Part shown: positions 31,565-42,926 of the stretch, one piece after another
Layout: each line of letters starts with the position of its first letter
Position numbering within the stretch: the first letter of the stretch is position 1
NCBI GenBank assembly: GCA_026182355.1
Contig: JAPFBL010000554.1
Location: 62,001-126,000, forward strand
Source of the DNA: Hermatobates lingyangjiaoensis
Lineage: Eukaryota > Arthropoda > Insecta > Hemiptera > Hermatobatidae
Direction: 5' to 3'
Length of the DNA: 64,000 nt
Position numbers and translations under genes: made by a program
Notes under the pieces: generated by a model
Database searches by the model: none
Seen by the model: the letters and a program-made list of their open reading frames with translations, nothing else
Told to the model about the DNA's origin: nothing

Positions 31565-31719
31565 GTAAAAATCACAATCAAACACTTATGGAATCAATGA
31601 AGTCCAAAACAACAAGAAAAATGAAAAACAAAAGAACTAAATTCTCTGAGGCCTTTCACTTTATGTCATCACAGAGCAAACAAAGTAAGAAAAAAAAGAG
31701 AGAGGAGGAAAGCAGTTTT

Positions 31720-31789
<70 letters not shown>

Positions 31790-31792
31790 CAC

Positions 31793-31854
<62 letters not shown>

Positions 31855-31925
31855 CATATAGTAAAAGGCCTTAGAGTATTTATTTCTTTTGTTTTTCATT
31901 CTATTGTGGTTTTAAACTTCATATA
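31534..31925. repeat. Family J foldback interrupted by (CT)n
   Basis: (TA)n 31534-31561; left arm gcagtaaaaatcacaatcaa, aacaacaagaaaaatgaaaa; core 31648-31673 (-): GTGATGA (first C changed), C, short stem, GAAA, AGGCCT, C. Then (CT)n 31722-31849 and the right arm (aaaaggccttagagtattta, tctattgtggttttaaac). The 88-codon Ser/Leu frame is a translation of these repeats. Confidence 0.66.
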
Positions 31926-33413
31926 TATTATAATAAATATATTTATATATATTATATAAGTATATATTACACATAAAATGGTTAACGTATTTATAGTAAA
32001 AGTTTACATCAAATAAAAACACGAGTAGTAATAAAATGTTTGTTTTGGAAAATAAAATGATTTTTTTTTAAAAAAACTTAGAACTGTTAACATTCTTATG
32101 TTTGTTCATAGTTTTTTTTTTTTTGGGAAATTTTAATATGTTATATCCGGATAGTTTTCATTGAAAAAATCTGATTTACAAATATGGTTTTAAATAGAAA
32201 ATCTATTCTAATTAAGATATTTTGATGCTTTAGTCATTTTGTGACAACAATCTGAAGAAATGTTTTAAAAAAATTCTTATCCTTGTATGAGGTTTATCTA
32301 AGTTATTTAAAAGCGTGCATTTTTTTCGGTAATTTAGCATATATGGATATAAACTGATATACAATGTATTGTCTGATTAATTATACTTTTACTGAAGAAG
32401 TAGGAACAAATTAGAAGTACTAAAGCACTGTGGGTAGAGGTGTCTGCGGAAAGCTGAAGTATAAATCAGACAAGTAATCGTGGAAGCAGTAATTGCGACC
32501 TCATAGCAGCGGAGGCCAATTCATTGCTTCCAATACCATCGCCTCTTCCGCCAAAAACTTTTCATTCTTCTACTTCTCATTTCTACTAAAACCACTCTAC
32601 TTCACATTCCAATCAGACATGAGATACTAAGACACCTTTAATCACCAAGTAACAAGCATTTAAACAAAAATCTCAAATAGTCTTACATTCAAACTTACTA
32701 TGAATTAGTTGACGTTTCAATTTAACTTTATATTACTTATAATGTTGCTATCATGTACTTTTATTACAAAAAAAGTAAAACTAAACTTATTGTTAATCAA
32801 TTCAATAACTGCAAGCTATATGCTTTTTATCAGATGTAACAAAAGTTTAATAAATATTTTTAAAAAATTTTACAAATCACTGAAAGTTAAGTTTTAGTAT
32901 GTTGTTGTTATGCAATCCAGACTGTTATAAGCATTCATCTTTTAGTCCTATTCTAAAAGTATAAATATGGCTCTTTTATTATTTAGCATTCGTTTTAGCG
33001 ATATGTCAGCTAAATGACATGGTTTTTTCCTATATTAAGACTGCATAATGTTATCTACCTGAAAACTATTTAGAGTGGAAATCATTACCAAATACCTGAC
33101 ATCGTACAGACTCGAGACTGACACGGCAGCTTAACGTCCTCAACCGAGAAATAAGCAAATGAGAAGTAGCTGTTGACGTTAATGTTTCCTCTTCTCAATT
33201 ACCCCTGCAGTATATTTCTATTGATACAACACTGAATTTAAAAAGTTACAGTTGAAACATGCCGGATCTACCTTAACAAGTATTCTTCAAAATTTACAAG
33301 AAGAAAAGTCAACAATGATTATTTAAAGATCTAAAAGAACTAATGAAGATATTACTTCAGTTAAATATGGTCAATTAAATGAAATATGCTTAAATAAAGG
33401 ACTGCTTCCAAAT

Positions 33414-33416
<3 letters not shown>
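31926..33416. other. No gene; one SINE body fragment
   Basis: AT-rich. At about 33090-33145, acctgacatcgtacagactc and gcttaacgtcctc match the SINE body in reverse orientation, without head or tail. 32430-32560 is GC-richer but not recognised. Confidence 0.45.
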
Positions 33417-33469
<53 letters not shown>

Positions 33470-33624
33470 ATCAAACCACAATATCAATTGGGGAAAAAAG
33501 ACTAACATCTTTCAACCGTAACGAGTGGTCTTCGTCAGAGTCAAAAACCCAACAGAGTCAGTTGGGTTTGATCATTGATTGTTGTTTAACGTGTTTATGT
33601 GAAATCTTGTTATATATATATATA
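33417..33624. repeat. (TA)n and family A foldback
   Basis: (TA)n 33417-33464. Core 33504-33538 (-): CTGACGA, A, stem GACCA/TACGGTT-type with one mismatch, GAAA, AGATGT in place of AGATCT. The right arm resumes at gttgggtttgatcattgatt and ends tgtttatgtgaaatctt; (TA)n follows. Confidence 0.68.
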
Positions 33625-33649
33625 ACATGGTGGTGTGACACCCACCAGC

Positions 33650-33682
33650 TTGAGAATGACCGAGGAACGGTCGAAACCGGTC
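33650..33682 (+). ncRNA. Hammerhead-like core heading the GC-rich block
   Basis: TTGAGAA (33650-33656; consensus CTGANGA with two changes), T, perfect 5-bp stem II GACCG-AGGAA-CGGTC (33658-33672), GAAA (33673-33676), self-complementary ACCGGT (33676-33681), C. Same end as families H and I. The changed core suggests that it is inactive now. Confidence 0.55.
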
Positions 33683-34230
33683 GCAACAACATGAGGGGGA
33701 CACGAGGAAGGCGCCACGAATTCTTCAAGAAAACACTGCAGTAAAGGCTCTAACGACAAACGCCAGACATACGAGTATTCAAACTTCAACCCATAGTACC
33801 CATAGCCCGGACCAGATTCCTACGAGGAACTCTTCTGCGTGAGGACGTCTATGCAATTCCTGCCCTCTGTGAAACTAAAGTAGTGACTGCGAGCCCTCTC
33901 CAGGAAGGACGGCGGAGGCGGCCAAGCGTACGAGGAAACCGAAGAGGAAAGATGGTCCTCCATACACCCACAACAATAGAATCTACAGAAAACACCAACA
34001 ACCAGTATCTAATGAAATCCACTAAGCCCATAGGAAACACCGAGTTCGACGAGGTACACTTCCAAGCAAGGACGCCAAGACCTTCATCCAACTCTATTGG
34101 AAAATTAAGTAGGGACTGTGAGCCCTCCCCTGGAGTGAAGGCTGAGGAGGCCAAGCAGACGGAGTGTGCTAAGGAGAAAGGTGCTAACGGAAAAACACCC
34201 ACAACCAATAAGAAGTGTCCAAAGTAATAC
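33683..34230 (+). pseudogene. Coding-like GC-rich block after a hammerhead (unknown protein)
   Basis: GC-richer than everything around it. The stretch at 33882-33935 and that at 34113-34166 are diverged copies; read in matching frames they give SDCEPSPGRTAEAAKR and RDCEPSPGVKAEEAKQ. Between them the frame shifts, and at 34023 the first frame meets a stop. Upstream, another frame reads HSPDQIPTRNSSA. The product would be hydrophilic, Pro/Lys-rich and repeat-bearing, with no reverse transcriptase motif. It could be the N-terminal part of a retroelement protein (PLE or LINE ORF1) or captured host sequence. The 119-codon minus-strand frame is its shadow. Confidence 0.4.
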
Positions 34231-34278
34231 TAAACAGGGATTGACTCGTCTTTTTCAATATCTAATCTGGCATTATAG

Positions 34279-34279
34279 C

Positions 34280-34312
<33 letters not shown>

Positions 34313-34358
34313 TATATATATATCATGATCATGATCTTGACCCAATATTTATATGATG

Positions 34359-34400
<42 letters not shown>
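34279..34400. repeat. (TA)n arrays
   Basis: (TA)n at 34279-34322 and 34363-34400 with tcatgatcatgatcttgacc between. Confidence 0.9.
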
Positions 34401-34401
<1 letters not shown>

Positions 34402-34429
34402 CATTATATATATTATTATAACACTTAAT

Positions 34430-34606
34430 TAAACGAAACACGATCCAAACTGGTTTACTTGCCTTTGCGTCTACAACGTGATTGGTCTCCCTTTCTCTTT
34501 TCTCCTGAAGACGGATTACCCGAAAATTTGAGTTTGTAAATGTGTTTCCTTACTCTGTGTGTTATTCTTCTTGAACTTTGAACTCGTGTGTTTATATATA
34601 TATTAT

Positions 34607-34643
<37 letters not shown>
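34430..34643 (+). repeat. Family N-like repeat and (TA)n
   Basis: Upstream gatccaaactggtttacttg; then the core; then gagtttgtaaatgtgtttcc, ttactctgtgtgttattctt like the N tail at 25080. (TA)n 34609-34643. Confidence 0.6.
34505..34529 (+). ncRNA. Minimal hammerhead-like core, AATT type
   Basis: CTGAAGA (34505-34511), C, 2-bp stem II GG-ATTAC-CC (34513-34521), GAAA (34522-34525), self-complementary AATT (34525-34528), T. All core positions are kept but stem II is very short. Confidence 0.5.
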
Positions 34644-34649
<6 letters not shown>

Positions 34650-35523
34650 TTATATTCAAATTTAAAATTTTAAAACTTTAAAGTATTAATTTAAATGTCC
34701 TTAAAGTATTGACTTTAATGTCCCTAAGGACATCACTTCAATTTAGTATATATATACAACAACACGTGAGATAAAAATGAACTTCCAAACAACAGTATGT
34801 AATACAATATAATTGCCATATTTTTTTACATATATCAAATATTAATAACTTACTCACTGGTGCATAATTATGATGATTAGGCCTTAGCAATTTTTTCGTT
34901 TCCTAGAAAACAAGATGATACAGTCAATTTACATTAGAGAATCTTGATCAAATAAGGTCTAGTTTTCTACCTAACAGCAAACATAATAACCGTGTATCGA
35001 GTACAGGGAGGACTAGTGAACAGTTCTAGATGAGAGTTTTTCTGTTCTTTATTCGTCAGTTATGAGTTATTATTAGTCAATAATGCGTTATAGCTCTCAT
35101 AATAACTCACTTGTTATTTTTATTGTCAGCTTTTAGTTTATATTGGAGCATAAAACCTCTTTTTTTGTGGTCGTCTAGTTTTATGCTTTTTAATGTAAGA
35201 CTACTTGAGAAAACATTCTCTCACAGGGAGTTTGTATCCAGTCTGGGTTAATAGTGCATGATGGCTGTTTATAGGGTTAGAGATCTAACAAGTAGCCTAG
35301 GATTATCTACGAGCTTGGTGTCTTCATTGCTGGTTAACCGCGTAATATAATTTACATCGAACTCTAATCCAAAGGAGTGTTGAATATCAAAGTTTCTAGA
35401 GTGTAAAAGAACGAATAATACAAAACAAGCACATTTTTAGCATTCTGTTTTGTATAAGTAAAAAGATATTTGTTTAAAAGCTCCGCAGAATATAAGTCGA
35501 TCTAGCAATTTTTCTTTATTTGT
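34644..35523. other. No recognised feature
   Basis: AT-rich, no assigned repeat or gene. A direct repeat (taaagtattgactttaatgt, aaggacat) around 34679-34735 is local. Confidence 0.45.
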
Positions 35524-35780
35524 TTAAATCGATCCCCTAGCGGGTTTAAAACGGTAGAATCGGTGATTCTACATTAGGAGTCCTAAATTTTGCCTGACTC
35601 AAATTCATCTTTAACTAGTACCTGACATCGTACTGACGCGGTTTAACGTCATCTCCAAGGACAAAACGCTCAAATTTATTTACCTTGCAAGTGAATAAAT
35701 CGAGGGTCAGAGTGAGTATCGAACCCAGGACCTACCAGTTCAGAGGCGAGCGCCTTAACCACTGAGCTAACCTCCCCCCC
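35524..35780 (-). mobile_element. tRNA-derived SINE, second-tail subfamily
   Basis: Reverse orientation. Tail gtttaaatcgatcccctagc, ggg; body tcctaaattttgcctgactc, gtacctgacatcgtactgac; head with B box gaacccaggacc and A box ccttaaccactgagctaacc, followed by a run of C. The tail differs from the gccactgcaacc tail of the 8268 type. Confidence 0.78.
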
Positions 35781-36389
35781 CCCGCTCTAGCATTTCAAAC
35801 CAGGTTGCATAATAATGCTAAACCCAGCTTGTATATACCAGGTATATGATGCATAAATATCTTCCTATTGTTTAGCTTGATATCCGGATAGTATAATCTA
35901 ATTTAACAACATATTGTTTTATAACCAATGTAGATAGGAAAACAATGACCGTTTGCCTTACAAACATATCTTATAAATTTTTCTCTATATTGATTTGTAG
36001 CCTCTAATCTCATATCAATCTGAGGAGGATTCAACTAGGTTTTTAAAACCAATGTAATATCTCATTTTAATAATACAATCGAAGACTGTTCACTTTGATA
36101 ATGTTCTGTGGTGGAAAGTAGACCTCATTTGTTGTTTAGAATCCAATATAAGCGTAAATAAGTAGAGATATACTTTGATATTACATCAGAGTTGTAAAAG
36201 GTTATTACAGTGGAGGAACATTACTTTTACATTATAATACTGCTGACTTGTACTGCTAAATATAATTTCTGACTTGAGGCTATAAACGATATTATATGTA
36301 GTCTCCAATCATGTCATACACTTTATGTGTTTTCTCCAGCATAATCTTAGATTCACTATTAATGATAAATATCATAGTTATGCATGAAA
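35781..36389. other. No recognised feature
   Basis: AT-rich; nothing assigned. Confidence 0.4.
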
Positions 36390-38033
36390 AAAAAAATCTG
36401 GAGTGGCCTACACTCTACTTTACTATAAGTAACTTAATGTCAAATTGCTTGAGTATATAAAACATAACGTCTCATTTAAGCATAACGTAAACATCTAAAT
36501 GGGATATAATTATTAGCCTGTCATTCCTGAGGTAGTACAGATAGTGATTGAAGGACATATCAATTTATAAGCTTATTTTTGTACATCACAAATAATTTAT
36601 TATTTACAAATAATTTTATTAGTATAACTACAGCAGTAATAACATTTTTGAAAAACCAAAGTGAACATTTCTTGAAACGAAATAGTATCCTACAAGAGAA
36701 CATGGCTATTGTTCAAATAGCCAGTAGATTTCTTACATCGTTTACTTGACATCCTTCTACATTGAATATTAATGTAAAATTTTCAAATTTGAAACAGTAA
36801 AATACTCTTTTTTTCTCTGAAAAACTTCTTAAACAGCGAAGAAAATGTTGTTTTAAGGTGATTTGTTAATTAAAGATGTACGATAATTACAGTTATTAAT
36901 CTCTAAACGAAAGATTTCAATTTTGAATTATCTTTTACATTTTTGGTTTTTAACAGAATTATTATACTGGGAATTTTATGGCTTCTTAGTATTTAATAAG
37001 ATCATTTTCCTTCCCCTTTGTCAAATAACATATATACGAATTTTTTTTTAATGAGTGTTATCATTTACCTCCACAATATTATTCCTCTACATCTCTTATA
37101 AGTCAATAATATATTTTCATTTTTCCATTAGAAACATCAATTTTATCTCAGTGGATTCGCTCAAAAAATTTCTAAGTCAATGTAAACAATGTAAAAAAAT
37201 ACAAAAAATTCGACAAGTATAGCAGGTGATCTCTTAGTCTAGAATAAACAAACAGTTTTTATATCGTTATTGCTCTTTCCCGTAATTAAAACTTCATGAA
37301 TTTTTTTTTGTGAATTGCTAATTTTTTGTTCCATTTTTGGTCAAATTTTCATTTTTTTTTAACGAGCCGTTTAGCGTCAAAAAATCATTTTCTGAAAACA
37401 CAAATCCTACTGTAACGCCCCTATAGCGAATGTAATTTCAAAAAAAAATATCTCAACTCATTCGCCATATAATGTTCTATTTGTAGGCATAGTTTCATTC
37501 TTGTCCGTCAAACAGTATGGCTTGTATCGCTCTCACAAGGTTTGAGATTGAATTATAAGTCAAAATTTTTACATTTTATTGAAAAAAAAATATTTCCTGT
37601 TGTCTTAAAATACTGAATATATTTTTCGTTTGTTGCATTTGTAACTTCAAAGATAATGTCAAATTTCAAAACTCTAGGGTTATCAGTTTAGGAGAAATAA
37701 ATGTTTTAAGAAAAACGGTTTTTGGCAAAAAAAAGTGACTTTCCCATCATGCATAATTCTTCCCAAACAATACGGATCTTCGTCTAAATGGGGCCCATTT
37801 TTGTGTAAAATATCAACTTGATCCATCAAAGATTCTGGACCGTAGCGTGGTAACAAGCAATGCTAACACACGCACCCACCCACGCACCCACCCCACCCAC
37901 CCACACACACACAGACATCATCGTAAAAACGTCATAAAACGACTTCTGGTACCTCAAAACATGTAATTCCGTCAAAATCTCGAGATCGAATTTTTTCACG
38001 ATCACTATACTTTACTTATAGTAAAGTAACAAG
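36390..38033 (+). mobile_element. TE-X copy 1 (candidate DNA transposon, unknown family)
   Basis: Left end region carries cctacac and TACTTTACTATAAGTAA (36412-36428); the right end carries CTTTACTTATAGTAAAG (38012-38028). These are inverted with respect to each other, and the right motif is nearly palindromic itself. Landmarks shared with the other copies are gcttatttttgta, cagcagtaataacatttttg, gatccatcaaagattctgg, a CA/CCCAC-rich tract (37868-37914) and aattccgtcaaaatctcgag. The interior has no usable open frame. The class cannot be decided; it may be a MITE or a decayed larger element. Confidence 0.6.
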
Positions 38034-39189
38034 AGAGTAAACTTCGTAAAATTTATTAACATTTCAATTTATATTTGAATTATCAAAAAATACAAAAATT
38101 CACTTTTTCATCAGTGGGTTGATTTTACGATTTAAAAATTAATTTCATAAATAATTTGGGACATCTCTTTAGTGAAAAACTTATAATCTTTCTAATTTAA
38201 CTAAAATTAACGTTGCAGGAAATGCAAATTAACAAATAAATTTCCTGTAATTCTTAATTATAATTGTAACTTAGTATAAATGAATGAGAAAAAAACTAAA
38301 TATTACAATAAAAAAATATAAATAATGATATTATTTTAATATTAATTAGGGTAATTTTAAAAACTGCTAAAATTACATAAGAATTTACATAAAATTCTTA
38401 TATGTAAAAAATCAACGCTAATAAAGCATATCGAATATATAATTTCTGATTCTTTTCATGGTATGATGGGTTTGTCTAAGAAAATGTTCGAAATCGATCT
38501 ATATGTTGCACCATTCTACAAACCTTAATATAAGATGCAGATTTTCTTATGTTCATGAATGACATTATTTTTGGGTTTTATTGAAATTTGTTGAATGAAC
38601 TTTTTCGTCCCATTGTATAGCTTCTGTTTTTGTATCAAATATCCAGTATTTTCACTATCTAGTCTAATAATTCATACCATTATTTTTAAAAATTTCAACC
38701 TTTCAGCTTAAGATTTTAAATTTTACTGAAAAATCAGCTTTGAACTTGATTTGGGTTTGGAAAAGTGGCTAATTACCAATATATTTTTTTCTCAATATAC
38801 ATTTACAGCAATGATACAACAGAGTACAGCACATGAGAAAAAATAACACTCGCTCAGAGTAAATAGAATTTTTATGATTTTTGATTAAAGGAAAGAAAAT
38901 TATTTTTTTTAAAAAAATTTAGCATACCAGAAAGTTTTCAGTACAATAATTTTATAAATTCCAAAAATGTAAAACGTAATTCAAATTTAAAAACAGTCTT
39001 TTTAAAATTATAAATGAAATTATCCTACATCAGAAATTAAAGATTACCTGAAAATGACATTTCTTTAATGTAATTTTGACATTTTTTTTTCAGACAAAAA
39101 CATTGTATTTTTTTTTGAAATACTTAAAATATTTTCAAATTTTAGAAAGGAAAATTTGTCTTAAATCTTAAATGTCAAAGGAGGTCATA
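38034..39189. other. No recognised feature
   Basis: About 1.15 kb, AT-rich with many A and T runs; no repeat or gene assigned. Confidence 0.45.
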
Positions 39190-39458
39190 TAAACTATGTA
39201 GGAGATCTACTGGTTATTGGAACAAAAGCGATGTTCTCCTGAAAGATTTTTTGTACACATTTTTTGTACTCCTATGGTTATTGTGATATACAAAAATAAG
39301 GGTGCATACAAATAGTGGATCAATTACTATTTGTGCAACCTCCACGAAATATAGAGTAATAAACATCTCCCATTTTGACATTAATTTTGTGCCTAAATGG
39401 GACATTATATGTTATATTCACAAGAAGTTTGATATTAAGCTTACTTATAGTAAAGTTG
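39190..39458 (-). mobile_element. TE-X copy 3, left-end fragment, reversed
   Basis: Read on the minus strand: aactttactataagtaagct, then cccatttaggcac, aaatgggagatgtttatta, ggttgcacaaatagtaattg and gcacccttatttttgtatatcac, the same order as 45677-45960. The overlapping frames of 63 and 80 codons on both strands are by-products. Confidence 0.62.
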
Positions 39459-39480
39459 TGTTTAGGCAACTGCAGATTTT

Positions 39481-39780
39481 TTTATTGTTTAAACCGATCC
39501 CCTTGCGGGTGATAACGTCAGCCGTTTACCGACTTTTTGTTTGATCGGTGATTCTACAGATCCTGCATTGGGTGTCCTACATTTTGCCTAACTCAAGTGC
39601 ATTTCTTTAACGAGTACCTGATATCGTACAGGCTCAGGACTACGGCTTAACGTCCTCTTCTATTGACGACGTACTCAGATTTATTGACCTCTCATGTGAA
39701 TAAATCGAGAGCGTGGTGGGGATCAAAACCCGAACTACCAGCCCGGAGGAAAGTACGTTTACCGCTGAGCTAACCTGGCC
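39481..39780 (-). mobile_element. tRNA-derived SINE, second-tail subfamily, complete
   Basis: Tail gtttaaaccgatccccttgc, gggtgataacgtcagccgttt; body gtcctacattttgcctaact, ctgatatcgtacaggctcag; B box gatcaaaacccgaa, A box accgctgagctaacctggcc. The most complete second-tail copy and the reference for the 10685 and 35524 copies. Confidence 0.8.
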
Positions 39781-40576
39781 TCTAAAATTTACACTTATAT
39801 AATTTGATGATAATCTGGATATTAATGAACACAATTATTATGAAGAATTTGAAAGGAAATTTAATAGTTGAATCAGTTGAAATGTTTGTTGTGCATACTG
39901 AAGTACACCTACGACTCAATTCACAACTAGTTCGAAACGGACAAATTTCTTTATCTTTGCCATTGTGAGTGAATATCATACAGTAATTGATTCCTCAAAT
40001 AATAAATTACCACAAAAAATGATTTATTTTAGGATAAAATTTTTGAATAAAAATGTTTTTATTAATAACTGAATAATTGTAGAGACTATATTGATATTAT
40101 AGTACAATCTTTTATTATTACTCTTCTGCATTTTTAAAACTTGAAACAAAAAATGCAATTAATTTTTAACTTACATGGGGAAATTGCTGTATCTAGATTA
40201 CATGTGAAATTACAATGTAGGAATTTTACTCATTGCAGAGCTCTGTTGCTTCCATCCAATGAATATTCAAAGAGTCTGCGTTCTAATCCTGCTTGCTGGG
40301 TTTGCTCAAACATTCGCACCCAGGACTCTCTTGAAACAATTATTTTGGCAGTCATATGTAATAAAGTAATTAATCCTTCGGAAGAGCATGCATGAAGCAA
40401 TTCCTACATATTTAATGAATTCATTTACCAAAATCATCTTCTAAAGGATTATTTACAATAGTAAACCTCCCTGGTTTGTACAGATTAACAATAAATGAAT
40501 AATTTATTTTAAAAAAAATATATATATTATATTATTTCTGCATTTCTTATTAATGTTATTTTAATGTTCTTATTAA
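39781..40576. other. No recognised feature
   Basis: An 84-codon open frame at 40141-40395 (contains WVCSNIRTQDSLE) has no motif I can assign and is not called as a gene. Confidence 0.4.
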
Positions 40577-40628
40577 ACAAGATCTTGGTCTTTTTTTCTC
40601 ATTTTCATATTGTGGTTTGATCATTTCT
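40577..40628 (+). repeat. Family A arm fragment
   Basis: 'aacaagatcttggtcttttt' and catattgtggtttgatcatt: palindrome half and right arm of family A without a core. Confidence 0.6.
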
Positions 40629-40912
40629 TATTAATGTAAAAATTACTTTAATCTTTGGAATATGATTTCATTATGAGGAAGATTATCAAATCTTGAGGTG
40701 ATAAACAATTAATATAAAACTGCTTGATAAATATGCCTTACCAATAAAATTAATAAGCATATTGTATAATTCAATATGACTAAGATAATATGTGTTAGGA
40801 ATGAACAGTGGAGTTGTTAGAAATCCTACAGTGGTTTCTCTCACTAAAAGTGGTTGCTACCAGAGAGGAACCCTACACGTACGATTCACACGTACCCTAG
40901 TGAGACCTAATT

Positions 40913-41167
40913 AGTCATATGAGGTTAGTAATAGGTCTACTGACAGGACACGAGTGCTTTAGAAGTCACTTAAACAACGTTGGTCTTCTAAGAGGATCGA
41001 CAGAGTGTAGACTTTGTGGGGAGGCAGAAGAAACTGTAATCCATATAGAGACTGTACTGTGCTAGAAAGCCGTAGACGGTTAATCCCGAACCCGAACAGT
41101 AGGGGTGTTGACCCTGCTATATACCTTAATAAATTGGTGAAAAGGAAGGAACTCGGGCAACAGTTCT
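40913..41167 (+). pseudogene. LINE ORF2 C-terminus, RNase-H-type end with zinc-knuckle-like motif
   Basis: From 40919 one frame reads MRLVIGLLTGHECFRSHLNN, then VGLLRGSTECRLCGEAEETV and IHIETVLC, stop. The GLLTGH...HL..iGL...CRLCgee.Et..H pattern marks the end of the RNase H region and the CCHC-like segment in several LINE clades. After a one-base shift the next frame continues LESRRRLIPNPNSRG and YLNKLVKRKELGQQF to a stop at 41165-41167, like the C-terminal end of such ORFs. Upstream the frame decays. It is distinct from the jockey-like pieces, which lack RNase H here. Confidence 0.68.
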
Positions 41168-41331
41168 AGACACAGATCTGAGTGATTGTACCTTACCTCC
41201 GATCAACTAAAAGACCGTAAGTAACGTAAAGTAATATATAAGTAACGTAATATAAGTAAAGTAACATATAAGTATCAACTAAATATCGATCCAGTAAGTT
41301 TTCTCGCTTCTTCTATATGTTGTATTTTTTC

Positions 41332-41335
<4 letters not shown>

Positions 41336-41376
<41 letters not shown>

Positions 41377-41495
41377 ATATATAATGCGTTACATGTCATC
41401 TGGGCGACTCTGTATTTTATCTCTCTATCAGAAGACTTGATTGAAATATAATAGTGAGTTTCTGTCATCTCTTTTACGCTTATATATATATATTT
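41336..41495 (+). repeat. (TA)n and family N-like repeat, broken core
   Basis: (TA)n 41336-41385; then gcgttacatgtcatctgggc, and 41428-41450 CAGAAGA, C, stem remnants, GAAA (41443-41446), ATAT, A and the N-type tagtgagtttctgtcatctc. CTGANGA is damaged. Confidence 0.5.
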
Positions 41496-42379
41496 TCAGC
41501 GAATTAAATATAGGAGTATATAGATTTTCCTCATAGAGGGATATAAGAAGATGAACCTATGATTAATATTTATATATAAATGTATATATAATCATTACAG
41601 TAACTAACAAAGAGTAAAGATTTTCTAAAGCCTTTTCAGAGAGTTTATTGAAAAAAAAAAGTAAACTATCCCTGCAGAATGAATGAATGAATTGATGAAA
41701 AAAGAGATGAGCTTTGTGGGAAAAATGGCTTTATGGTCTGAGTAAAACTGTTCTGAAATGAAATCTGTAGTTGTGAGCAGTCGGTTCGGAAACCACAACC
41801 TGTTTCAAAACTTAGTATACGAGGCCTTTACCACTTTGGAATATTTCAGGTTGAATATTAATCAACCAATCAACATAATAAACTGAATATCATTACATTT
41901 GCTAATCAACTATTCACAAACTATTTTTAGGCACTATTTTAGTAAATATACTACTGATATTAATGTCATTTTTAGTTTATTTATTTGTATTTCTTTATAG
42001 TACAATTTTTTATAAATATGTAGAACATGTTAGAATAATATTTTTTTTTAATTATTAGTTAAAAAATGTTTTAAAATTAAAATTAGTTAATGTTAATATT
42101 ATAAGTTTCAAATATCTTTAAAGAATTGAAATTAAATATATCATCAATTTATAGAGTTTTAATTTATTGTGGAATTGAGTGCTTGCTAAATAAATATTTG
42201 GTTTTGTTTGAGTATAGTGAATTTCTAAATTATTCTTTGAGTGGTATGGTCTGTGAAAGCTAGCAGATTTGATGGCAATGAAAAATTTCATAATTTTTTT
42301 TACAGAAATATTCATTTAAGTACTAATTTTATTTTGATTGCTAACAAAGCTATTGTACAATGAAGGAAAGTATACTTAA
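41496..42379. other. No recognised feature
   Basis: AT-rich; a 65-codon minus-strand frame at 42118-42315 has no motif. Confidence 0.4.
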
Positions 42380-42580
42380 TCCGCCTCTAGTGGGGCCATG
42401 TAGCTCCACCACAAGCTAGATTGGCTTGTATATACCCACAGGTTCTTTGAACCAGGGGCTAAAAACGCCACTGACCTTGACTGTAGCTGAGCAGGTTCAG
42501 TAGGACCTTTGGTTCGGAGTTCGATTCGAAACTCTTAAAATGAGTCGGTACGACGGGCGCGGAGGCTCATGGAGTGGTTA

Positions 42581-42596
42581 TATCTCCATCCCGCCA
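42581..42596 (+). repeat. Target site duplication, left
   Basis: tatctccatcccgcca, identical to 42911-42926 on the other side of the SINE. Confidence 0.9.
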
Positions 42597-42910
42597 GGGG
42601 GCCAGGCTAGCTCAGTGGTTACGTGCTCACCTCTGAACTAATAGGACCGGGGTTCTATCCTCACCTGGCCCTCGATTTATTCAGGCGGGAGGTCAATAGA
42701 TCTGATCACGTCGTCCCTCGGAAAAGGACGTTAAACTGTCGGTCCCGAGCCTGTACGATATCAGGTACTCGTCAAAGATCCCTACTCGAAAAACATTTGA
42801 GTTAGGCAAAATTTAGGACTCCCACTGTAGAATCAATCTTCATTGTGTGCTATCAGAAAGAGCCAATGCTTGGTCTACGTGTGTTCCCTTGTGGGTCTGC
42901 CACAGCAACC
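42597..42910 (+). mobile_element. tRNA-derived SINE, full length, inserted in family P
   Basis: Head gccaggctagctcagtggtt, B box ggggttctatcc, body ctcgtccctcggaaaagg-like and gcctgtacgatatcaggtac, tail ending gccacagcaacc directly at the right duplication with no (CCTAA)n. The perfect 16-bp duplication defines both ends and dates the insertion after family P. Confidence 0.92.
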
Positions 42911-42926
42911 TATCTCCATCCCGCCA
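42911..42926 (+). repeat. Target site duplication, right
   Basis: tatctccatcccgcca, identical to 42581-42596. Confidence 0.9.

Noticed and set aside
31588..31854. 88-codon Ser/Leu-rich frame, and similar ones at 5626-5866 and 28482-28691
   Set aside because: Translations of (CT)n/(GA)n tracts and of family J repeat arms.
33849..34208. 119-codon minus-strand frame
   Set aside because: Opposite strand of the GC-rich block; the plus strand shows two copies of one peptide in matching frames, the minus strand shows nothing comparable.
36412..38028. Tc1/mariner element based on the inverted ends
   Set aside because: No TA duplication or transposase trace can be shown, and homology between copies extends beyond the left end motif.
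40141..40395. 84-codon open frame as a gene
   Set aside because: No recognisable domain, no homologous repeat frame and length compatible with chance.
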